Assembly: GCF_030013905.1 (NCBI RefSeq)
Contig: NZ_CP124862.1
Span: 744,001 to 808,000 of the forward strand
Source: Petroclostridium sp. X23
GTDB lineage: Bacteria; Bacillota; Clostridia; SK-Y3
Length of the DNA stretch: 64,000 nucleotides
Reading direction: 5' to 3'
In this document: positions 50,965-59,831 of the stretch, one piece after another
How the letters are laid out: the number at the start of each line of letters is the position of its first letter
Position numbering within the stretch: the first letter of the stretch is position 1
The notes under the pieces: generated by a model
What the model was told of the DNA's origin: nothing
Seen by the model: the letters and a program-made list of their open reading frames with translations, nothing else
Databases searched by the model: none
Position numbers and translations under genes: made by a program

Positions 50965-51636
50965 TTATGCGATTTTAAGTGCTTTTCTAAAAAGCACGGC
51001 AATAATATGCGCTGCTTGTCTTCCTCTATGTATAAATCCTTTTAAGTCCCTTCCGGTCTCGTGGTGTTTCATATTTACTTCACATTCCATGACGGAATAG
51101 CCTTTTTGCAAGATATCTATCGTCATACCCACCTCCGCGCCAAAACCTGCACCAATGTGAATATTATCCAACACCTCTGATTTAAATGCCCTCTGCCCGG
51201 ATAAAATGCTTTCCACATATTTTCCTGACAGCATCTTTGCTCCGTATCGGCTTATAAACTTTACTATTCCAAATCCGCCTTTCTTTGAAGCTTTCCCAAA
51301 CCTTGCGATACACACATCACACTCATCATTCTCAACCGGTTTAATAATTTTAGCTACTTCTGCCGCACTATCACCTACATCGGCATCTAAAAATACGATG
51401 ATATCGCCTGTACAGACATATAAACCCTTTTTGAGTGCCGTGCCTTTCCCCAGGTTTTTCAAACTTTTTATAACAAGCGCACCGCTTTCTTCAGCAATTT
51501 GCCAGGTTCTATCACTTGATCCGTCATCTACTACTACCAACTCATGAATGTTTTTGAGCGTTAATACCGCTTCTATGGTATCTTTTATATTGTCTTCTTC
51601 ATTATATGCAGGAATGATAACACTAATCTTCTTCAT
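50965..51636 (-). CDS. Family 2 glycosyltransferase
   Basis: A 223-residue GT-A enzyme with no membrane helix. It has SVIIPAYNEEDN (about residues 5-16), VVDDGSSD and the metal-binding FLDADVGDS (about residues 78-86), with a C-terminal acceptor region ending RKALKIA. It probably transfers an activated sugar to a lipid acceptor. Its start overlaps the end of the SteB-like gene by 14 bases. Confidence 0.9.
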   Translation of the reverse strand: MKKISVIIPAYNEEDNIKDTIEAVLTLKNIHELVVVDDGSSDRTWQIAEESGALVIKSLKNLGKGTALKKGLYVCTGDIIVFLDADVGDSAAEVAKIIKPVENDECDVCIARFGKASKKGGFGIVKFISRYGAKMLSGKYVESILSGQRAFKSEVLDNIHIGAGFGAEVGMTIDILQKGYSVMECEVNMKHHETGRDLKGFIHRGRQAAHIIAVLFRKALKIA

Positions 51637-52531
51637 ATCTTACTCCCTCTATTGTCTGCCTATTCAGATCTCCCGCTATACCGGTCTCTGAACCGATAGA
51701 TTCGGATTTCTCTTTTTGCTCTTTCATCTTCATGGTTAGAGCAACCTTTCCATTTGTTGTCTCAATGTTATTTATAGCAGAAAACCCAGATTTTTTATAC
51801 ATATTTATAGATGAATCTTCCGACTCCCCACGGCCTACTATTAAACAAGGGATATCCATTTTTTTCACGATATCCAACATAGGGATATCAATCTTTTCAA
51901 CATATTCACTGCCATACGTATTGGGACCCACCCATATGACATGATCTATTCCCTCTGAATAATCACCTTCTGAATCAATATAATCCATATCTGCAAATTG
52001 ATCGATTAATCCGCTATTCTTCCCTGATAAAATTGAATACATTAAATGTTCCGCCGCATAAGTTGCCATATTGCTTTCCTTTGCAATCATCGGATTTTGG
52101 TAATATTGCATTTGATTAAACACATTTACTATATCCGTCTCAGATATATTCTTTACAGATGTTACCGATCGAATATTCGCATCAGCAACTTGCAAAAGCG
52201 ATATGATTTCATCGCAAAGATCTCTTCCCCCTGTGGCGATAATGGCTACATTATACCCCTGCAAACTACCTCTTAAGTATTCTTCAAATATTGAGTCGAT
52301 TAACTCACTTTTAGTTACAATGTCATCGGACAAAGATTTAATTTCCGTTTTTAATTCCTTATTCTCCTGTGTCATCAATTGCAAGTGCTCACCAAGCTCG
52401 GACATAAGCTTACTTTGCTGCATCATAACCAATTGTTCACCGTTTAGCATTGAACCTATAAATATTCCAAGGCCCATCGCAATAAAAATTGCTGCAATAG
52501 TCATAATATGATAAGTAATTCCTCTACTCAT
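51623..52531 (-). CDS. SteB/MctB-like envelope protein (copper transporter family name)
   Basis: The 302-residue protein has one N-terminal membrane helix (about residues 9-28), a coiled coil (about 32-72), then a soluble domain outside the membrane with VAIIATGGRDLCDEIISLL. It matches the family named for mycobacterial MctB/Rv1698. In Corynebacterium the relative SteB works with SteA in cell separation. The ATG at 52529-52531 has GGAGGG nine bases upstream. It lies 18 bases after steA. Confidence 0.8.
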   Translation of the reverse strand: MSRGITYHIMTIAAIFIAMGLGIFIGSMLNGEQLVMMQQSKLMSELGEHLQLMTQENKELKTEIKSLSDDIVTKSELIDSIFEEYLRGSLQGYNVAIIATGGRDLCDEIISLLQVADANIRSVTSVKNISETDIVNVFNQMQYYQNPMIAKESNMATYAAEHLMYSILSGKNSGLIDQFADMDYIDSEGDYSEGIDHVIWVGPNTYGSEYVEKIDIPMLDIVKKMDIPCLIVGRGESEDSSINMYKKSGFSAINNIETTNGKVALTMKMKEQKEKSESIGSETGIAGDLNRQTIEGVRYEED

Positions 52532-52549
52532 TTTCAACATCCCTCCCCG

Positions 52550-53665
52550 CTACTTCATACGTAATCTAAACTGAAAAATATTTAGAAGTACCTGTATCGG
52601 AATATATATCTTTATGATTGCAATAATAGGGATTAATGCGGAAAATAATAAAGGTATACAGTATGACAGTCTCAGCTTATTAGAATATAGCTTACTCACT
52701 CCTTTTGCATCTACCAGCTTTGACCCTATTTTTAGTCTTGTCAGCATAGTACTTGCCATACCTTTTCTTCCTTTTTCTAAAAAATCTATAATATTTGAAT
52801 GCGTACCCACAGCAATAATAAGGTCTGCCCTTTTCTCATATGCAATCATCATTGCCGCATCCTCACTGGTTCCTGTAAAAGGAAATATTTTAGCCTCCAG
52901 TCCCAGCTTATTTATTCTTTCCATTCCGGGCGCTCTTCCGTCAGAATAAGCGTGGACGATGATTTCTTTCCCTTTTTTAAGACATTCATCGCTAATACTA
53001 TCCATATCTCCTACAATCATATCCGGAGTCAAACCAAATTCCATCAGCGCGTCTCCGCCGCCATCCACGCCTATCAATACCGGTTTCACGTCCTTAATAT
53101 ACTCTTTGATGATTTGTAAATCCTGTTTGTAATTACACCCTCTAACCACAATAAGCACATGCCTATTCTCCATCTGGGTTTCTACAGAAGTTATATCTAT
53201 ATTTTTAAGTATGATATCTTTTTCTCTTGAAGCGTATTCCAAGGTATTATCGATGAATCTCTCCAACTCATAGGAAAAATTATGATAACTATGTTCAATA
53301 AGCTGATCTACCTTTTGAGTATCCAGCATATTAAAACTTCCTTCGTATCTTTCACCATTAATATACAAATCGTAATTTTTTATCTCTATTAATTCATCCG
53401 GTTGAATTTCGTTATAAAATTTTTCACCTATATCATCGACAACGATAATGCCATTGTCTATCAATATCTTAGTGCCTTTTGTCGGATAGCGTCCTGAAAT
53501 GCTTTTATCACAATTTATCACCGCTTTTACTTTAGCCTCGATCAAAGAATAGGCAGCAACCTCATCTAAATCCTGATGGCATATCACCGGAATACTATTT
53601 GAACTCAGACGCTTTACCAGTTCTTTCGTCTTTTTTCCTTTTTTCGCATAGCCTTTTATTGTCAA
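52550..53665 (-). CDS. SteA-like cytokinetic protein with thiamine-pyrophosphokinase-like domain
   Basis: The 371-residue protein has a TPK-like catalytic-domain fold (GVDGGGDALMEFGLTPDMIVGDMDSI, about residues 196-221). Its C-terminal hydrophobic helices (about 325-360) place the fold at the membrane. The family (Rv1697/SteA) forms a complex with SteB at the division site in Actinobacteria. The start is taken as TTG at 53663-53665, with AGGGA eight bases upstream; an ATG three codons earlier touches the SD. It is first in the SteA-SteB-GT2-MraY-like operon. Confidence 0.82.
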   Translation of the reverse strand: MTIKGYAKKGKKTKELVKRLSSNSIPVICHQDLDEVAAYSLIEAKVKAVINCDKSISGRYPTKGTKILIDNGIIVVDDIGEKFYNEIQPDELIEIKNYDLYINGERYEGSFNMLDTQKVDQLIEHSYHNFSYELERFIDNTLEYASREKDIILKNIDITSVETQMENRHVLIVVRGCNYKQDLQIIKEYIKDVKPVLIGVDGGGDALMEFGLTPDMIVGDMDSISDECLKKGKEIIVHAYSDGRAPGMERINKLGLEAKIFPFTGTSEDAAMMIAYEKRADLIIAVGTHSNIIDFLEKGRKGMASTMLTRLKIGSKLVDAKGVSKLYSNKLRLSYCIPLLFSALIPIIAIIKIYIPIQVLLNIFQFRLRMK

Positions 53666-53772
53666 AAATATCATCCCTATTTTTTATTGAATTATTTAGT
53701 ATTAGTGTTTACAGTAACGCAAATAATATAATTAAAAAATAAAGCTGTTGATAGACAATTGTCCATATATAT

Positions 53773-53828
53773 AAAACAACTAAAGCCTATCAGCCATAGA
53801 TCTATGGCTGATAGGCTTTAGTTGTTTT
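53773..53828. terminator. 56-nt perfect palindrome, terminator of the GntR operon
   Basis: The 28-bp arms are perfect and meet without a loop. It lies 47 bases beyond the stop of the last operon gene and ends in TTTT on each strand. It separates this operon from steA. Confidence 0.8.
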
Positions 53829-53875
53829 AGGAACAGCAAAATAATAACTTCCGATTTTTCAGCGGTTATTTTTCA

Positions 53876-54553
53876 TCACTTGGTACGCAATAATTCCACT
53901 ATCCTGCCTTCTTTGATAACCTTAACCAATTCCTGTGAATCCGAAATTCTCTCGGGCACTACGATCCCACCCCTCGCCGCATCCTGAGCCTGATGAAAAT
54001 CAGAGCCTGAAAGCATAAGACGACCATTCTGCCTCGCAAAAGCCAGTGCCAAATGATTCCGGGAATCATGCCTCGGATGCTCATTAAAGACCTCAACCCC
54101 GTCGATTAGAGTTGGATTTGCAGGAATCATCCCTGTTCTAAAAGGATGCGCCTGAATTATCAGTATTTCTTCATGCTTAACCAGTTCTTTAAAAGCCGTA
54201 AGGGTTAGTTTATATAACTCTTTGTTCTCTTTTAAAAAATCTTCATATATGCCGTATACCAGATAATCGTTTACGTTTTCTTCAAACCGTATCTCCATTC
54301 CGAGAATCACATCTACTCCCAGTTTTCTGCCATATACCTTTGCTTGGTTATAACCTGATAAGAAAAAGTCAATTTTCTCATTCCAGGTCTGCCCCTCCAG
54401 CCTGTCAAAATATCGTCTATAATAGTGGTCGGTAATCACGATACCATCATATCCGGCCTCGTGATAAAGTCTAACCGTTTCACCGGCTTTTACCTTGCCG
54501 CATTCGCTTACTTCCTGTGTATGAACATGCGTATCATATTTATATAGTCTCAT
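53876..54553 (-). CDS. PHP-domain phosphoesterase, last gene of the GntR operon
   Basis: A 225-residue PHP protein. It has the metal motifs THVHTQEVSECGK (about residues 8-20), VITDHYY (about residues 38-44), the Glu of GMEIRFEE (about residue 85), QAHPFR (about residue 134) and GSDFHQA (about residue 182), so the trinuclear site looks complete. Substrates of this family are usually small phosphate esters. It is 66 bases after the GntR regulator and shares the operon terminator. A second PHP protein is encoded in the same operon. Confidence 0.85.
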   Translation of the reverse strand: MRLYKYDTHVHTQEVSECGKVKAGETVRLYHEAGYDGIVITDHYYRRYFDRLEGQTWNEKIDFFLSGYNQAKVYGRKLGVDVILGMEIRFEENVNDYLVYGIYEDFLKENKELYKLTLTAFKELVKHEEILIIQAHPFRTGMIPANPTLIDGVEVFNEHPRHDSRNHLALAFARQNGRLMLSGSDFHQAQDAARGGIVVPERISDSQELVKVIKEGRIVELLRTK

Positions 54554-54619
54554 ATGTGCCCCCTGATATTAATAGTAACCATTTCTTATATAACATCTTA
54601 GAACGAACTGCAAAATACT

Positions 54620-55363
54620 TTAGGGACAATGATTAATATTCTTATGATATTCGAGCCTTAATTTTATTTTATCTCCTCTGAACAATACTTTAGTATATTC
54701 AAAAGGCAATTCCCCAGTGGTATAGACGATATTTTCCAACAATAACAGCGGAAATCCTTTTTTTACGGACAACATCTTCGCTTCCTCCAATGTCGCCATT
54801 GATGATTCAAGTGTTTCTACTATTTTCACAATTTTTAAATCATACTCTTTTTCTAAAATATCGCATAATTGGATGCCTTCCATGTCTTTCATTTCCAGAT
54901 TAGCGCAGAAAGTGACCGGTATATATGAAGTATGAAGACTTAAAGGCTCTTCTTTAATGTATCTGATTCTTTCTACAACATATACCTGGGTATTTTTTTC
55001 CAATCGCAATTCTTTTGAAACTCGAGCAGGAGGTATCCCCTTATCAATATTCAAAAGCTTGGTGGAAATTTGATAACCCATTTGCTCCAATTGCTCTCGA
55101 ATACCTAATTGGGATAGTGGCTTACTTACGATTTTAGGTACAGAAACAAAAGTCCCTTTCCCTTGAGCTCTATATAATAACCCTTCATGTACTAACCGGG
55201 TAATGACCCCTCTGGCTGTCATTCTGCTCACCCCATACATCTTGCTTATTTCATTTTCCGAAGGGATCAAATGATTCGGCAGCCATTCCTCATTCTCAAT
55301 TTTCTGTCTGACGATATCTTCTAACTGCGCATATAAAGGTTTAGGGCTTTGACGATCTAACAT
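54620..55363 (-). CDS. GntR/HutC-family regulator with UTRA domain
   Basis: The 247-residue protein has the GntR winged helix (PLYAQLEDIVRQKIENEEW..LIPSENEISKMYGVSRMTARGVI, residues about 8-55, with the QGKGTFV wing). The C-terminal UTRA ligand domain contains VYVVERIRYIKEEPLSLHTSYIP. HutC-type repressors usually bind GTNTANAC sites and release them on binding a sugar phosphate or a pathway intermediate. The palindrome over the operon promoter carries exactly this pattern. It is encoded inside the operon, which would give autoregulation. Confidence 0.92.
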   Translation of the reverse strand: MLDRQSPKPLYAQLEDIVRQKIENEEWLPNHLIPSENEISKMYGVSRMTARGVITRLVHEGLLYRAQGKGTFVSVPKIVSKPLSQLGIREQLEQMGYQISTKLLNIDKGIPPARVSKELRLEKNTQVYVVERIRYIKEEPLSLHTSYIPVTFCANLEMKDMEGIQLCDILEKEYDLKIVKIVETLESSMATLEEAKMLSVKKGFPLLLLENIVYTTGELPFEYTKVLFRGDKIKLRLEYHKNINHCP

Positions 55364-55402
55364 AGTTATTTACCTTTCATCTTTTTAATCATGCTTTTAC
55401 CA

Positions 55403-56368
55403 CTATTTTAACCCTAATTCCTTGGCATTGTAAATATTTTTTGGGTTTTTACCGTCAAAATAATCCACAACGGCCTGCGCAGCATCGGTAGACATCCTTA
55501 TTCTTGCTTCTTTGGTCAATGCCGCACTATGTGGTGATAAAATCACATTATCTAAATGAATAAAAGGATGATCTATCGGCAAAGGTTCCTCATAGAATAC
55601 ATCCAATGCCGCACCTGCGATTTTTTTATTACGCAGCAACTCCACCAGCGCTTCTTCGTCAATGACCGCACCTCTGGCCGTATTGATGAGATAGGCATCC
55701 GACTTCATTAAATTGAGCAGGTTGCTTGTAACCATACCTGTTGTAGAAGGGAGGTTGGGGCAATGAATACTGATGAAATCACTTGATTCAAACAGTTCTT
55801 CCAATGAATCTAAAAATTCATAATCAAAATCCATAAATTTTTCTTTTGCATAGGGATCGTAAGCCATTATCTTCATATCGAATGCGAGATGGCATTTTCT
55901 TGCTACTTCTGCACCTATATTCCCCATCCCTATGATACCTAGCGTTTTATCTTTTAATTCTACCATCGTATTCACATTTCTCATCTTCCAGTTTCCTTCA
56001 CGCACCGATATATCCATCAGCGGAAGCTGTTTCGCAATGGTCATCATCATACTGATCGCATGCTCACATACTGATAAGCTATTTACTCCAACAAGGTTAC
56101 ATACTAAGATCCCGGCCCTTGTGGCAGCATTCACATCTATATTATCTACACCCGCACCTGTTCTTGCGATAATCTTCAACTTCTGTGCACGCTTGATGAT
56201 CTCTTCGGTAATAGTGGTTGTAGTTCTTACAATGATGGCGTCTACATCGTCACATAAGCCAAGAACCGTTTCATGGGACGGGTCCGGAGATGCAATCACT
56301 TCAAAATTTTCTTGTAGCAATTTTCTTCCCAAGGGATGAATTTCCTGAGTCAAAAGAATTTTTTTCAC
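55403..56368 (-). CDS. D-isomer-specific 2-hydroxyacid dehydrogenase
   Basis: The 321-residue enzyme resembles D-3-phosphoglycerate dehydrogenase without the regulatory ACT domain. It has the Rossmann motif GMGNIG (about residues 147-152). The catalytic set is Arg in NTARGAVID (about residue 234), Glu in YEEPLP (about residue 263) and His in SPHSAALT (about residue 282). It reduces a 2-keto acid or oxidises a D-2-hydroxy acid with NAD. The start is a GTG that overlaps the DHDPS-family stop by four bases (GTGA), which strongly suggests linked roles. Confidence 0.92.
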   Translation of the reverse strand: MKKILLTQEIHPLGRKLLQENFEVIASPDPSHETVLGLCDDVDAIIVRTTTTITEEIIKRAQKLKIIARTGAGVDNIDVNAATRAGILVCNLVGVNSLSVCEHAISMMMTIAKQLPLMDISVREGNWKMRNVNTMVELKDKTLGIIGMGNIGAEVARKCHLAFDMKIMAYDPYAKEKFMDFDYEFLDSLEELFESSDFISIHCPNLPSTTGMVTSNLLNLMKSDAYLINTARGAVIDEEALVELLRNKKIAGAALDVFYEEPLPIDHPFIHLDNVILSPHSAALTKEARIRMSTDAAQAVVDYFDGKNPKNIYNAKELGLK

Positions 56369-57273
56369 GCTAATAATCCCTCGCTCTCTAAAAAAATTCT
56401 GATAGCGTTTTTCTCTTCTTCATCTACAGGCAATAGAGGTATTCTTGGACAACCTCCGAAATACCCTAATACATCCATTGCAGCTTTTACTCCTGCAACA
56501 CCACTCTTCCCTCCTGTTTTCTTATTTAGATCACATAGGTAGTTATGATATTTTTCTCCCTGCTCTTTATCATCGGCTAAGTAAAACTCATACAATCTAT
56601 TACATAATTCAGGCAGATAATTGGCCATTGAAAGAATTCCACCTACAGCGCCTGCAAGTAGCCCTGTATAGAATTTATTGATGCTTCCGGCAAGCACATG
56701 AAATTCTTCGTTTTTATCTACAGCATTAATATAAATCGCGATATCTTCTGTTGAAGTGTCTTTCATACCAACAATATTGGAATGTTTTGAGAGAACTTCA
56801 ATCACTTTTGGCGATATGGTCAGCCCCGCAGCAAACTTTGGCGCATTATAAACCAGCACCGGGATGGGTGAATGATCTGCAATGATTAAAAAGAATTTTA
56901 TCAAGGCTTCATCCGTCATGGCATTAATAAAGTAATGCGGTGCTAAAACGCTTGCAAATTCAGCGCCTTTATCCGCTGCTTTTTTGGTAAACTCAATGGT
57001 AGCACTTGCCGATTCCCTTCCCGTCCCTACCATCAATACCTTATCGGCTGTCCGGTTCTTTGCAATGGTTTCAATAATCTTTAACGACTCATCATCTGTC
57101 AAACTTCTAAACTCCCCATTACTTCCAAGCGGCATATAACCCCTTAAATTCGTTTCATTATACTTTTTGATATTATCCGCTAATTTATCGTATGACACCT
57201 TCTCATTTTCAAAAGGCGTCATAATAGGTGGAAAAACTCCTGATAATTTTTCTTTAATACTTACGTTCATCAT
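56365..57273 (-). CDS. DHDPS-family (class I) aldolase/lyase
   Basis: A 302-residue TIM-barrel enzyme of the dihydrodipicolinate synthase/N-acetylneuraminate lyase family. It has the entry motif PLGSNGEFRSLTDDE (about residues 47-61), the conserved Tyr in LVYNAPK (about residue 139) and the Schiff-base Lys in VGMKDTS (about residue 167). In a catabolic operon it more likely cleaves or dehydrates a 2-keto-3-deoxy acid than makes lysine. The first of two adjacent ATGs after GGGGG is used as the start. Confidence 0.9.
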   Translation of the reverse strand: MMNVSIKEKLSGVFPPIMTPFENEKVSYDKLADNIKKYNETNLRGYMPLGSNGEFRSLTDDESLKIIETIAKNRTADKVLMVGTGRESASATIEFTKKAADKGAEFASVLAPHYFINAMTDEALIKFFLIIADHSPIPVLVYNAPKFAAGLTISPKVIEVLSKHSNIVGMKDTSTEDIAIYINAVDKNEEFHVLAGSINKFYTGLLAGAVGGILSMANYLPELCNRLYEFYLADDKEQGEKYHNYLCDLNKKTGGKSGVAGVKAAMDVLGYFGGCPRIPLLPVDEEEKNAIRIFLESEGLLA

Positions 57274-57323
57274 CAATAAACCCCCTGGATTAATATTATT
57301 TTGCCGCGCTATTTAAAAAACTA

Positions 57324-58646
57324 CTATTCTTGCATTGCCTTTAACGCAATCTTTCCATTACCTACCGTTGAACACTCCTCCACCATATTAAAATCGTATT
57401 TTTCAAATCGTTTCTTCTTGAAATTCAGATATGTTTGACTTGTCATTCCTCCGGTTAGAAAGATTGTCTTATTGAGATCCATGATTTCCTCACATATACG
57501 TAATGTATTGACTAAAGGCTCCCATGTTCCAACCAATAAAGACATCAATAGGTCTTCTCTGGTTGTATCGAACGTCATGCCTGAAAAGCCTCCTTTTTTA
57601 ATGGTCATACTATGACGGTCTCCTGCAAGGTAAGGATCGAATTTTTCATCACCTGTCTGCTTATAATTTAACAGCAAATCCTCAAAGACTTCTTTATAGA
57701 AATTTTCTTTGGATATCTCCTTATAGAACTCTTTTCTATACCATTCCAAAGCAAAACCGCTTATTGTAATGGTTAGATAAAGCCATTTATTCTCTTCTAC
57801 CGAGGTTCTTATATAATAGCTTTCACAGGGTTTAGGATCGGTTGTCGTAACAGTCACGATTTCGCTGCTTCCGGCTACATTTAGAATATCACCATGATTC
57901 ACAGCGCCTGCACCAAATGCCGCACTGGAAGTGTCATTGGCGCCCATTACGACCGGTATTCCTTCTTTTAGTCCCAATAATCCCGCACATTCACCGGTCA
58001 ATTTTCCTATGAATTTTGTGGAACTTATAATTGGAGGCAATTTGTCCGTAGGTATCCCTAGTGTATTACATATTGACTCTGACCAGTTCCCTCCTTTTAA
58101 TGTCTCATACAATCCTGTAAAGGATGCGTTTGAAGGATCGATCCCCCATTCTCCGGTTAATTTTTTATGTATAAATGTATTCAAATGTCCGAACTTATAA
58201 GTACGATTAAAGATCTCCGGATAGTTTTCTTTTATCCAAAGTATACTTGTGAGGGAAATTCCTCCTGAAAACGGTAAATTCCCATTAATATTTAAGAAGT
58301 TTTCTTTTCCGACCAAATCCATCGCTTCATGGGATTGTTTATAGCTTCGTCGGTCAAGGTGAATAATAGATGGGTATAACGAATTGCCATATTGATCCAT
58401 TCCACAAAGCGCTGGAGAAAATACGCATATGACGATCACTTCTATTTTATCCAGGTGATCTTGCTGAAATTGCCGAATGCCTTTGATCATTGCAGCAAAT
58501 ATGATTTCAGGATCAATTTGCGCCTGAATCTTATCTATGACATCATAATTATATTCTATTTTGCTTTTCGCGATAAGCTTGAGAGTTTCATCCAGAATGG
58601 AAAGTTTTACGGAAGATGTACCGAAATCTACAGATAAAATATACAT
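57324..58646 (-). CDS. FGGY-family carbohydrate kinase
   Basis: The 440-residue two-domain kinase has the phosphate-binding loop DFGTSSVKLSILD (about residues 6-18), the central GANDTSSAAFGAGAVNHGD (about residues 243-261) and the C-terminal FLTGGMTSQTYL (about residue 393). FGGY kinases phosphorylate pentoses, pentitols, gluconate or glycerol; gluconokinase/xylulokinase types look closest. The ATG at 58644-58646 has GGAGGG upstream; an in-frame TTG five codons earlier has no site. It lies 199 bases after the PHP gene, a gap with an operator-like ATACGTAT. Confidence 0.9.
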   Translation of the reverse strand: MYILSVDFGTSSVKLSILDETLKLIAKSKIEYNYDVIDKIQAQIDPEIIFAAMIKGIRQFQQDHLDKIEVIVICVFSPALCGMDQYGNSLYPSIIHLDRRSYKQSHEAMDLVGKENFLNINGNLPFSGGISLTSILWIKENYPEIFNRTYKFGHLNTFIHKKLTGEWGIDPSNASFTGLYETLKGGNWSESICNTLGIPTDKLPPIISSTKFIGKLTGECAGLLGLKEGIPVVMGANDTSSAAFGAGAVNHGDILNVAGSSEIVTVTTTDPKPCESYYIRTSVEENKWLYLTITISGFALEWYRKEFYKEISKENFYKEVFEDLLLNYKQTGDEKFDPYLAGDRHSMTIKKGGFSGMTFDTTREDLLMSLLVGTWEPLVNTLRICEEIMDLNKTIFLTGGMTSQTYLNFKKKRFEKYDFNMVEECSTVGNGKIALKAMQE

Positions 58647-58776
58647 ATAATATCCCTCCAAATTGTTAAAGGTAATGTCAGAAGCTTGATGTAATGCCTG
58701 ACCGTAACCCTTTGATTACATTTCATTTCATTTTTAAATATGGCATGGTTTTGGAGTTAAAGAAAAACTAAAAAGA

Positions 58777-58792
58777 TTGATACGTATATTAA
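58777..58792. promoter_or_regulatory. Possible second GntR operator inside the operon
   Basis: The ATACGTAT core sits within TTGATACGTATATTAA, in the 199-base gap before the kinase gene. It matches only half of the GTNTANAC pattern. No clear promoter was found in this gap. Confidence 0.25.
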
Positions 58793-58845
58793 TTCATAAA
58801 GTGCAGAATATTTTTTACAGGATACTTAATACTTTTTTATTGAGT

Positions 58846-59805
58846 TCAAACCTTCTTCTCCTTACTCAATAAAGCACTTAAATAAATGTTGTTCATGAAA
58901 TACTCCAACGTGACCCCTTTTTCACCAATCATCCTGGGATTTTTTGTACCTTTTTTCCCATCATTATGATAATCGGAGCCGCCTGATATTATTTTTAATA
59001 TCGGACTGTACATGTCGATAATCTCTTTTTCAACTTGTTGCTCACTCATATTGCCTTTGTAACTGGTTTTTGAATAAGTATATGCTGCCTCTATACCATC
59101 CAATCCCACGTCTATTAGATGCCGAATGTATTCTTTTCTGTGGATTTGTTTGTTCGACTTGTATATCACCTCATCTATTAAATAAGGATGTGCGAGAATC
59201 GCTATGCCCCCTGCTTTATGAATAATGTCTATCGCTTTTATAGGATTGATTTTTTCTCTTTTTATATTATATTCCGGATTATCTCTTACCATTATTTTAG
59301 CTTCTTTCCATGTCGGTGTATAACCCTTATCAGCAATAGCTTCAAATATATGTTTACGTTGGATTTCTTCAGGTGCTCTAAACTCACCGTTATTTTCCAG
59401 CAGCTCCTGCCATGAAATCTTTATTCCATTGTTGCTCAATACTTCAGTAAGTTTTCTATATGCTTCAGTCTTGCTTCGCTTCATATTCTCTTCTTCCACT
59501 GCAAAATCCTCGGTTGTCCAATCGCATCCTAATCCGACAATATGAACATCATCAACATCGCTATCACAGGAATACTCAATGCCCAGCAATACATTTACAT
59601 TCTTTTGCCGCCCGTATTCAACCGTAGCTATGGATTGGTCCCCTATCTGCATTGCCGCTTTAGGTACTACATCATGATCGGTAATTGCAACAACCTTCAT
59701 TCCAAGATCAACCGCATTATCAATAAATTGTTGGTATGTATCGTTTCCATCCGACATATTTGTATGGCAATGCAAGTCACATAAATACTCCGGTCTATAT
59801 GTCAT
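58846..59805 (-). CDS. PHP-domain phosphoesterase
   Basis: The 319-residue protein has PHP metal motifs DLHCHTNMSDGND (about residues 10-22), AITDHD (about residue 41), EYSCDSD near residue 77, LAHPYLID (about residue 203) and GSDYHNDGKKG (about residue 272). Related proteins hydrolyse 3',5'-bisphosphates or other phosphate esters. It follows the aldolase gene by 26 bases. The second of two ATGs after AAGGTGGGAGA is used. It shares little beyond metal motifs with the other PHP protein in the operon. Confidence 0.87.
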   Translation of the reverse strand: MTYRPEYLCDLHCHTNMSDGNDTYQQFIDNAVDLGMKVVAITDHDVVPKAAMQIGDQSIATVEYGRQKNVNVLLGIEYSCDSDVDDVHIVGLGCDWTTEDFAVEEENMKRSKTEAYRKLTEVLSNNGIKISWQELLENNGEFRAPEEIQRKHIFEAIADKGYTPTWKEAKIMVRDNPEYNIKREKINPIKAIDIIHKAGGIAILAHPYLIDEVIYKSNKQIHRKEYIRHLIDVGLDGIEAAYTYSKTSYKGNMSEQQVEKEIIDMYSPILKIISGGSDYHNDGKKGTKNPRMIGEKGVTLEYFMNNIYLSALLSKEKKV

Positions 59806-59831
59806 CATTCTCCCACCTTATGTCAAAATAT

